DNA from: Deinococcus piscis
GTDB lineage: Bacteria > Deinococcota > Deinococci > Deinococcales > Deinococcaceae
Reading direction: 5' to 3'
Assembly (NCBI RefSeq): GCF_014653275.1
Contig: NZ_BNAL01000025.1
Span: 1 to 46,021 of the forward strand
Length of the DNA stretch: 46,021 bases
The position numbers were made by a program, and so were the translations under genes. Below, piece by piece: positions 1 to 11,891 of the stretch. The notes below the pieces were generated by a model that worked only from the letters and a program-made list of their open reading frames with translations, had not been told where the DNA came from and ran no database searches. Position 1 is the first letter of the stretch, and each line of letters starts with the position of its first letter.

Positions 1-54
1 TAGACCTGCTGACCCAGCCTTTTTGCCCACCAGGAGGGGCTGGAAGTGAAGTTG

Positions 55-435
55 TCACCTACTGAGAGTAGGCAGAGCCTCGCGGAAGCGCTCATCGGTG
101 ACGGCCAGCATTTGCAGCAGCACGTCGCGGCAAGCTTGTGCGTCGTCGCCGCGCTCATGGGTTTTGGGCAAAACTTCCAGTACCGTGCCGTCGGGCAGCC
201 GCAGGACACCGACCCACTGCTGAAGCCTCAGGGCCGGACGGCCCCGCTCGTGGCTGAACGTGGCAACGGGATTCAGGTTGCTCTGATCATGCGTCTCGGT
301 CTCGCGTTCTATCAGGGCCACCAGCGCCTGAAAACTTTGTGCCGCCAAAAAGAACGTCTCACCCTGCCAGCCTGAAGTTTCGCCCTGCACAATGCGGTCA
401 TACTCACGCAGGATATGGATCCCCTCTGCGTTCAT
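55..435 (-). pseudogene. McrC-like protein, N-terminal part only (truncated)
   Basis: This 126-residue reading frame matches the N-terminal part of McrC, the nuclease partner of the McrB GTPase in modification-dependent restriction. The McrC hallmark VGVLRLPDG...LEVLPK is near residues 75-91, followed by the usual helix leading to a DLLLxML-like stretch (here DVLLQMLAV). Full McrC proteins are roughly 350-450 residues and carry a PD-(D/E)xK nuclease domain; here a TGA at 57-55 ends the frame before any nuclease motif. The remaining 54 bases to the window edge do not continue McrC in any frame that I can recognise. The ATG overlaps the stop of the McrB gene by 4 bp (ATGA), so the pair was built to be translated together. 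Either the gene is broken by a frameshift or insertion near position 60, or this is a short McrC variant. I favour a broken gene. Confidence 0.65.
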
Positions 436-3400
436 TCGGTCTCGCTGGCTTCACGGGTGCCGCTGTAGGTACGGACGTAAGCCTCTATATCTGCAAAAGC
501 GTCCTGATTGCGCTCATAACGCCTGATATCGCCGTCGGTGACTTCACGGATGAACTGCTGCTGCTGAGGCTTCTGGTCGTCGCCCAGCACCTGGCGAATC
601 TGGCCCCAATCCTCGAAGAAGTATTCCTCCAGCAGAGGCAAAATACGTTGTTGCAGTGCCTGGGCTACGCCTTGCAGGGTCTGAGGCACATCCAGCAGAT
701 AAGCGTGGCCTATCACTTGTTCGCGGCTGAGCAGCCTCTCAATCCGGGCGTTGATGGCGCGCAGGAACTGAGGCAAATCCAGAGCGTCGCCGTTGATATC
801 AATGACAGGCAGCACCTCTGGCTCAGGCCAGACTGGTTCAAACACAAAGCGGCGGCGCAGGGCGGCGTCCAGCAGGGTCAGGCTGCGGTCGGCTGTGTTC
901 ATGGTCCCGATGACATAAAGACTGCGTGGCACCGACAGCGGGCGCTTGCTGAGCGGCAACTGTACCGTGAGAGCTTCGGCGGCCCCTGCCCGCTTGCTGG
1001 GTTCGAGTAGGGTAATCAGTTCGCCAAAAATCTTGGCGACATTGCCACGGTTGATCTCGTCAATAATGAGGACATGGGGGCGCTGGCCAGGCTGAGGGGG
1101 TGTATCTTGCGCTGGCAATTGCGCAAGCAAACGCTGAATATCCGCGTCCACCACCCGCTGCAACGTCTGCGGGGAGAACTTCTTGCCCAGAACTTGCGAG
1201 GCTGACCAGCCGAGGTCCTTGGCCAGCCACTGCACCGGGCGGGCGTGGGCATAATCGGTGGCGAAAGGCGACTCTGAGCGGTCAAAGTGATAGTCGCCTG
1301 TGACGACCCCCACAGCTCCGATGACATCCATGCCCGTTGCCAGTAAGACCAAGTCACCCACGCGCACGCCATCTTTGAAGGCGAGTTGCTGCGCGTTCAG
1401 TTGATCCTCGGACAGAGAGGAAAGGGCTTGCGGTTCACGGCGTGCAGACACGCTGTCCAACCAACTGCCCATCCGCATTTCGCCCCGGTCCAAACTGCGC
1501 CGCCTGACCTCGCTGACTGGGACCGTGCCATCAATGTAGATTCGCCAGACCTGCCCATGTGGGTTGACTGCCGCAGACTCAGTCTGCGTCCCCGTCTGAC
1601 CACTTGCCGCCCCAACCGCCTGCAAAAACAGCCCATCCTCTAGCTCATAGCTGAGTTGTCCACCTTTCATGGCGGGTTTGATTCCTTCTACAAAGTCCTC
1701 ATACCCGAAGGACTGGTGGAACGTAACAAAGGTAATCTGTCCCTGCGCGGCCAGAGTGTCGTAGCGGGCCTTGCACTCTGCGCGGGTGGGCTGAGACTCC
1801 AAGAAACCAGGGTCAAGAATTGCCAGCGCCCGGTCCACCACGCGGTAGGTTTTGCCCGTTCCGGGAGGCCCGTACAGAATTTGATTGAGGGGAACGCCTG
1901 GCACAGGGACAAAAGCAGCAGGCGCGGGCGAGTCCTCAGGCTGCGCATGGGCAGGCTGCACAGGCCGAATGGCTTCAGCCTCAGGTGTGGGCGACTCCGG
2001 CGGCGTGAGGGCTTCAAAAAGAGCGGTGAGGCGGTCTGCGTAGGCCAACGCACCTTCCAACACTTCGGCGAAGTTGCCAGCTTCCAACTCGGCAGGGGTG
2101 AGGCTCAGCCCCACGCGCAGGCGGCGGCTTTTACCCGCGCCCGCCACGTACTGCTCTAGCAACGCCTCCACATGGGGGCGTCCGGCAACAGTCAGGGGAT
2201 GCAGGACCACCGCTCCAAAGTCCGCATTGAGTGTCAATGTGGGCGCGGCCACAGTGGGCACTGGGGCGAACAACGCCTCGAGCAAGGCGGCCATCCACTC
2301 CGGTTGACGCAACCTTTCTCTTGGGCCGTCGCCTTTGCCATCGGGCAGGCCAACTTCCAGGGTCAGGCCCTGTGGCAGCGGCACATACTCGTAGCCATCT
2401 TCAGCCAGCAGCAGAGCGCGGCCAAAAGACCGGCCATCCATCTTGACTCCACCGCCCAGACTGACCTTGACCACCAGTTGGGTCTTGCCTGAGTACGGGG
2501 AGCGGCCCGGCTGCAACGCGCCCAGACCCGGACCACTGAGCAGCTCCAACAGCAACGGGGCATATTTACGGTCCAAGACCATGTTGCCTTTGACCCGGTC
2601 ATCCGAAAAGTCCTGGGCATCCTGACAAAACTGCGTGAAGGGAAAGCAGCCTTCTGTCAGCACCGCTTCTTTTTTGTAGCGCTCGTTTTCCAGCCAGGCC
2701 AGCTGCGAGAGGGTGGCAAAGTCAACGGCCAGAGGGCGGACCGCTTCCAATACGGCGTGATAGTCCGCAAGGTGCTGTACCTGACTGGCCCTCACCCCCC
2801 GCTTCTCCAGGTAGGGCACATTGACCCCATTGAGGGGCAGATAGCGCTCAGGGTTCAGCCAGAACAGGCCCTGGGTCAGCTTGGGCAACGCGACCTGGCG
2901 AATGGCGAGGGCCGCCGCGAAGGTCTGCGCGTCCAGCTCACCCGCGACTGCCTGCCGCGCCAAAGCCCAGAGTGTGGGCAGGTCGCCCTCTTGGCGCTTG
3001 CTCCGGTAGGCGAAGAACCAGGCGTTCATGGGGTTGCTCCAGGGCACGCCAACCAGGTCAGAGGGCACCGGAGCCTGCAAGTTCAGCCGCTCCTTTACCC
3101 TTGCCAGGATGGGCAGAACAGAGCTGTCCGCCTGATGCTTGAGGATAAGCGAGAAGAAGGACAAAGGGTCCAGCACGCTGAGGTCCATGCTCTCGTCGTG
3201 CTGAATGCGGACGCCCGCATCACGAAGCACCTGCACCAGCTCGGGTTGGCGCTCCTGGTAGTCCAGCAGGCGCAGGGCCAGTTCGCGGAAGAACGGCTTC
3301 CAGGTGAACTCTGAAGCGTCTGGTGTGGGGGTGGACGGTATGGTCCGGAGGGTTTTCTCGGTGGCCCTGCTCGGCGCAGCACTGCCCACCGCATCAACAG

Positions 3401-3821
3401 TCAAAAAATGTCCTGCGGCATTCATTCCTTGTGGCAAACGCTTAAGCAAGATACGCGCTTCCCGCGCCCACTCCCCCAACGTCTGCCCCGTTCCTTCGGC
3501 GCGCCACTCCACGTTGCCGTTGGCGGTGCGGCCCATCACCACAGCGGCGGCCCCGCTGGGACTAGGAAAGGCATAATCGCAGGCAAAGACCAGCACGCCG
3601 CCGCGCTCCTCTAGCACACCGTCCGCCAGCAAAGTCTGCCGCTCCCGCTGAGCAGCAGTGCCCTGAAATGAGGGGACTTCTTCCAGCCGCGCCACACTGC
3701 CGACCAGCACCGTCAGCCCGTCCAGATGCCCGCTGCGAATGGTCGGCGTGGCCCGCGCCTGAGCACCTCCCGCGTTGATGACAAACGTCGGTACAGGCCG
3801 GGAAGTGTCTGGCTGGGTCAT
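432..3821 (-). CDS. McrB-family AAA+ GTPase with N-terminal DUF4357 and internal EVE/PUA-like domain
   Basis: This is a 1129-residue motor subunit of an McrBC-type restriction system, which recognises modified DNA and drives an McrC nuclease. A DUF4357-like domain (SPSGAAAVVMGRTANG...EW, about residues 86-112) opens the protein. A helical region typical of McrB-like AAA proteins follows, up to about residue 380. Walker A is YGPPGTGKT near 650, with the family VTFHQSFGYEDFVEG just after. Roughly residues 750-870 look like an EVE/PUA-type modified-base reader (GDLVLLATGMDVIGAVGVVTGDY) inserted before Walker B (LIIDEINRGN, near 920). The McrB signature GTMNTADRS lies near 975. The usual N-terminal McrB DNA-binding domain is not evident, so the DUF4357 and EVE-like parts may define target choice. 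The start ATG at 3821 has no Shine-Dalgarno but has TAGACT six bases upstream, suggesting a leaderless transcript. The stop overlaps the McrC start. Confidence 0.85.
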   Translation of the reverse strand: MTQPDTSRPVPTFVINAGGAQARATPTIRSGHLDGLTVLVGSVARLEEVPSFQGTAAQRERQTLLADGVLEERGGVLVFACDYAFPSPSGAAAVVMGRTANGNVEWRAEGTGQTLGEWAREARILLKRLPQGMNAAGHFLTVDAVGSAAPSRATEKTLRTIPSTPTPDASEFTWKPFFRELALRLLDYQERQPELVQVLRDAGVRIQHDESMDLSVLDPLSFFSLILKHQADSSVLPILARVKERLNLQAPVPSDLVGVPWSNPMNAWFFAYRSKRQEGDLPTLWALARQAVAGELDAQTFAAALAIRQVALPKLTQGLFWLNPERYLPLNGVNVPYLEKRGVRASQVQHLADYHAVLEAVRPLAVDFATLSQLAWLENERYKKEAVLTEGCFPFTQFCQDAQDFSDDRVKGNMVLDRKYAPLLLELLSGPGLGALQPGRSPYSGKTQLVVKVSLGGGVKMDGRSFGRALLLAEDGYEYVPLPQGLTLEVGLPDGKGDGPRERLRQPEWMAALLEALFAPVPTVAAPTLTLNADFGAVVLHPLTVAGRPHVEALLEQYVAGAGKSRRLRVGLSLTPAELEAGNFAEVLEGALAYADRLTALFEALTPPESPTPEAEAIRPVQPAHAQPEDSPAPAAFVPVPGVPLNQILYGPPGTGKTYRVVDRALAILDPGFLESQPTRAECKARYDTLAAQGQITFVTFHQSFGYEDFVEGIKPAMKGGQLSYELEDGLFLQAVGAASGQTGTQTESAAVNPHGQVWRIYIDGTVPVSEVRRRSLDRGEMRMGSWLDSVSARREPQALSSLSEDQLNAQQLAFKDGVRVGDLVLLATGMDVIGAVGVVTGDYHFDRSESPFATDYAHARPVQWLAKDLGWSASQVLGKKFSPQTLQRVVDADIQRLLAQLPAQDTPPQPGQRPHVLIIDEINRGNVAKIFGELITLLEPSKRAGAAEALTVQLPLSKRPLSVPRSLYVIGTMNTADRSLTLLDAALRRRFVFEPVWPEPEVLPVIDINGDALDLPQFLRAINARIERLLSREQVIGHAYLLDVPQTLQGVAQALQQRILPLLEEYFFEDWGQIRQVLGDDQKPQQQQFIREVTDGDIRRYERNQDAFADIEAYVRTYSGTREASETE

Positions 3822-3827
3822 AGGGTC

Positions 3828-3833
3828 AGTCTA
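3828..3833 (-). promoter_or_regulatory. Possible leaderless -10 element for the McrB gene
   Basis: TAGACT read on the minus strand lies six bases before the ATG at 3821, with no ribosome-binding site between. That arrangement (TANNNT followed directly by the start codon) is common for leaderless genes in Deinococcus. No good -35 is visible 17 bases further upstream. If real, the McrBC pair can be transcribed apart from the helicase-methyltransferase genes. Confidence 0.35.
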
Positions 3834-3839
3834 ACGAGA

Positions 3840-4120
3840 TCATTTGTTCCAGAAGGACTTTTTGAGCAGGGACAGTGCAGGACCATTCAGACCAGAGCCA
3901 TCCAGGGCGGGGGCGCTGTCTACAACATGGTTGTCGGGCCACTGGCCGAATTTCCCAGAAAAGAAGTCCGCCGAACCCCACACCTTCCCAGTCCAATATT
4001 CCCAGTGCAGCGCACTCTCTTCAGGTGGCCGTATGGCTCACCCCGGTCCCCACCCCCCCGCCACGTCCCCGCCAGGCACCCGGCTGCGATACTCGCCCAG
4101 CCGCTCCAGCCCCAGCCCAC
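3840..4120 (-). pseudogene. Remnant of a small gene, broken by frameshifts, unknown family
   Basis: Between the peptidase and McrB genes is a 300-bp stretch with no intact gene, but it reads like decayed coding sequence. From 4037 down to a TGA at 3842-3840 one frame is open for 65 codons and encodes a natural-looking, Trp-rich C-terminus (ALHWEYWTGKVWG, then FGQWPDNHVV, ending LLKKSFWNK). It has no plausible start codon except a GTG at Val19. Directly upstream the same frame gives RLGEYRSRVPGG and hits TGA at 4040-4038 just after a run of seven G (C on the plus strand, 4053-4059). A neighbouring frame supplies GEPYGHL, which would join smoothly to the Trp-rich part if one base were restored. 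Two single-base changes would give a protein of about 90 residues. I do not recognise the family. It could be a dead operon member or a fragment left by an insertion. Confidence 0.45.
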
Positions 4121-4122
4121 GC

Positions 4123-4915
4123 TTAGGCAAAATCCGAAAACAACGAGTGGTAACCGCGTTTCTTGCTATGAGGGGCATTGAAAAACACAATAATCTGCCC
4201 TCTCTTCTCATCGTAGAGACCTTGCATATACCGTGCGTACTTTTTACGGCTGAACTTGTAGGGAATGGTAGCCTTGAAATATTCGACCTCATTGGGTTTA
4301 AATGGTGCTTGTCTTATAGGGTGGGAATCGTCAATTACAAAGTGTCTTCCAGCTCTCAAATGTTTTTTAATTTGATTTACGAAAAAGTCTGATACAAATC
4401 CATTTGTATCGAGAATGATTCCTCCGACAGGGCGAGTGGCATCTAGTGCAATACGTTGTCCAGCCGCAGCCAAAGAACACCCTGCCTTGATAGCTAGAAT
4501 TTGAGCGCGTTTAGCATCATCTTCATAGTTGGCGCATACTTCTAGAAACGTGGGGCGAGGAATAAGAAGTTGAAAACCACCAAGCTCTACGAAAACTTCC
4601 TCAAACTCCCTTCGGGCGTCTAGACTTCCTGGAAATATACGCTCAAGTTCACGAACGAATCTGCCATCTTCAGATGTTTTGAAAACGTGGTGGGCAATCT
4701 CGTGCATACCAGTAAACCGCTTACGCCGAACTCCTTGATTCCGGTTAAGCAGAATTAAGCGCTTAGGCTTGATGTACTGGTCTTCAATATCAGCCGTATC
4801 GTCTACCTTTAAGTCTTCTGCGGCGGCTAATTCCTGAAAGGGCAGATAGCCCGTCACCGCATGCCATTCGTGCAGATAGTCTAAGAAATCTTTACCAAGT
4901 GAGTGCAGTAGGCGT

Positions 4916-4923
<8 letters not shown>
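4123..4923 (-). CDS. ImmA/IrrE-like zinc metallopeptidase
   Basis: A 266-residue protein with the zinc-binding motif HEIAH at residues 74-78 and a downstream Glu-rich helix ([17 protein letters not shown], about 106-122) equivalent to the ExxAxxFAxxLLMP helix of ImmA/IrrE (DUF955) peptidases. These enzymes usually cleave a transcriptional repressor: ImmA in ICEBs1, and IrrE/PprI, which cuts DdrO in Deinococcus. About 120 residues follow the catalytic part and resemble nothing I know; they may sense a signal. There is no helix-turn-helix in this protein and no XRE repressor gene beside it. Start GTG at 4923 overlaps the end of the methyltransferase gene by 8 bp, so the two are translationally coupled. 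The gene is clearly richer in A+T than both neighbours, which points to separate acquisition. Substrate is unknown; a role in triggering or restraining the defence operon is an inference. Confidence 0.8.
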
Positions 4924-9072
<4,149 letters not shown>

Positions 9073-9076
<4 letters not shown>

Positions 9077-11889
9077 TGGAACCCTCCCAATTTGGGCACC
9101 GGTAGGAAAAGGTACACACCCAGGCGGTCAGGTGGACCGGGTGGCTCCACCGCATAAGTCACGCCCTGACCTCTGGCGGCTCCGCGTACCCGCTCATGGG
9201 CTTCCAGCAGGGCAGCGGCCCGCTCCTGGGCGCGGTTCATCAGCACGCCGTCCATGCTGCGCAAGTCGCTGAGGGCGCGGGTCAGCCGCTCGGTCTTCTG
9301 TTCCGGGGCAAGGTTGCCTTCTGGGGTGAGGCTCAGCAGTGCAAGGGTCTCCTCTGGGGTCAGCCACGTCGGTTCCTCAGCGCGGCCTGCAAAGGCCAGC
9401 AGGTCCAGTTCTTCAGCCAGGGTCTGCCAGGTGCGGTTGCCCTTGCGCCCCGTCAGGTGGAAGCGGTGGCGCAGCAGCAGCAGGGTGGTCTGGGTGCTCA
9501 CGCCCGAAGTGCGAATCACACCTACTCGCTTGGCAGCAGCCTCCTCTGGGGCGTCCAGCGCCTGACCCAGCACGGTGCTGGCAAGCTGCTCAACTAAGGG
9601 ATGGTTGCGGGCCAGTGGTACCACGCCTCTATCCGCCTGCGGGCTGAAGCGGAAACGCCGCGCTGCCCGAAGAAAGTCGCGGAACTCGGGCCGAATGTCA
9701 GCCTGGGCGGGGTCGGCCTCGAAGCTATCGTCCAGCCGTGGACTGACACTCACGCCAGCAGTGCCCAGCGCTTCGAGTACAAAGTCCTGCGCAGCATGTG
9801 CGTCTCCCAGAGCTTCGCGCACGGCGGCCAACTCTCCCGCCACCTCTTCGGGGCGGATGCTGTGCTGAGCAAAGCGGCTACGCGACTTCTTTTCGCTCTC
9901 GGCAGCGTCGCGCCACTTCAGGTCAAACGCCTGTATGTCTTCGAACAGCAGCGGCTGAATGGCTTCCCGCGAGTCCGTTTCCAGCACGCGGCTGAGCAGC
10001 ACATCCAGCAGGCTTTCGGCTTCTTCGGGAGCGGGAATGCTGGTGCCCAGGGTGGCCCGAATCAGGCGGTGCTTGCGGACCAGCACGTCCAGAATCAGGG
10101 TGTCAATGCGGTTGTCTGCGCCGTACATGGTCAGCACCCGCACTTCGGGCGCACGTTGCCCGTAGCGGTCTACCCGGCCCTCGCGCTGGTCCAGGCGGGT
10201 GGGGTTCCACGGCAGGTCATAGTGAATCACGGCACTGAAGGCATTTTGCAAGTTGATTCCTTCGGAGAGGCAGTCGGTAGCGACCAGCACGCGGCGCTCG
10301 GCCTGGGCCAGTTCCTCAATGCGGGCCACTCGCTCATCGGGGGTCAGGCGGCCCGTCACAGCCATCACCTCAGTGTCTTTCAGCGCTTTCCTCAAGTGGT
10401 CGGCCACCGCCTCCGCCGTGGCGATGAAGCGGCAAAAGACGATGGGAGCCAGGCCCTGCCCAACCAACTCTGTCACCTGAGTGGTCAGCAGCTTCAGCTT
10501 GTGGTCTTTGGCCCCTGCCAGCGCGTCAGCCCGCTCCGCCAGGCGCAGCAGCTGGCGGGTGGTTTCGCTTTCCGCGCTGTCAATCTGCGCTCCAGGGGTC
10601 ATGTCCAGGACACCGCCTTCTTCACCCTCCTCGGGGTCCAGCACCAGTTCGCGGCCCAGGCGGTCAATCACAGCCTCATCAGTTTCGCCCTCGCCCGTAG
10701 CTCGCTCGCGCAGGGTGGCGGCGGCGGCCTGCGGGCTGCTCGCCAGGGCACGCAGCAGGCCCAGAGCCGCCCACCAGCGAATGCGGGTGCGGCTCTGGGC
10801 TTCGCCGGGCACATGCACACTCTCGCGGGCATAGGCCAGCACATCATCAAACAGCGCCGCGTAATCAGGGTGCAGGGTGTATTGCAGCTCCGCGTCCCGC
10901 CGAGCAGGAAAAGGCGTGCCTTCTTGCAAATACTCACTGATGTCCTTACGGCCCCGCTGCACCAGGTGGCGAGCCAGCGTGGCGCGCGCACGTTCGTTCT
11001 GGGCCCCACTGAGGTCCAGCGGCAAATTGGCAAAGTCGGGGTTGAGCAGCCGCAGCAGACTTCTGAAGGCGTCCTCTTTGCCACTGTGGGGGGTCGCGGT
11101 GACCAGCACCAGGTGCCGCTCAGGGTCAGCGGCCAGCTCTTCCAGCAGGCGGTAGCGCTGATGCCGCTTGGTGCCCATGCCTGCGCCCTCGGCACTGGCG
11201 TGGGCCTCGTCCACAATCACGAACTCTGGCGCACTGGTCAGGAAATCCTGCCGCCAACGGTCCGATTTGACCAGGTCGAGGCTCACCACTGTGAATTTGT
11301 AGCGCTCGAAGATACTTTGGCCTGGATTACAGCCACGTTCCAGACTGCGGACAGTGCTTGGAAGCACCGCAACGGCGTCAATCCCGAACTTGACCCGCAG
11401 CTCCTCCACCCACTGGTCAGCGAGATGCGGCGGGCACAATACGGCCAGCCGGTCTATTTCACCCCGGTCCAGCAGTTCGCGGGCAATCAGGGCGGCCTCC
11501 ACCGTCTTGCCGATCCCCACGTCATCAGCAATCAGAAGGCGGGCGGGGCTTTGGCGCAGCGCCATCAGCAGCGGCACGAGCTGATAGGGGCGCGGCTCCA
11601 CGCCCAAGCGGCCCAGCGACCGAAAGGGGCCTGCGCCGCTGCGCACCGCCAAACGGGCCGCATTCAGCAGCAACTTGGCTCCGCTGGCGGTTCCAAATGC
11701 GGTAGGGCTGGGGTCATCAAACGCGGCGGTACGGACCTCTTCCCCGCCTTCTTCTCCAGTGTAAATACCCGTGATTTCCGCGTCGCTGCCTCCCAGGGGC
11801 TTGAGCAACAAGAATTCCAGGCTACTTTCGGGGAGCACCACCCAGTCACGCCCACGGGCGCGCACCATCGAACCGATATCAAAAGCCAT
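9073..11889 (-). CDS. SNF2-type DEAH helicase, DrmD-like
   Basis: A 938-residue superfamily 2 helicase or translocase. Near residues 120-135 is the ATP-binding motif ADDVGIGKT, near 227 the DEAH box (VDEAHAS), then LVTATPH. The second RecA lobe contains [11 protein letters not shown] and the arginine-finger motif [13 protein letters not shown] near 570. This is the HepA/RapA-like SNF2 layout found in DrmD of class 1 DISARM, and its neighbour is a DrmMI-like methyltransferase as in DISARM. I chose ATG 11889 because GGAGAAGGA lies just before it, overlapping the stop of the upstream gene; an in-frame start at 11940 would lie inside that gene and lacks support. The stop codon overlaps the methyltransferase start (GTGA). 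Role in the system: ATP-driven movement on DNA, probably with the giant helicase. Function is inferred from family and context. Confidence 0.87.
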
Positions 11890-11891
11890 AG

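Noticed and set aside
1..54. Insertion sequence end next to the truncated McrC
   Set aside because: Only a short inverted CCAGCC/GGCTGG pair is visible, with no transposase and no target duplication within the window.
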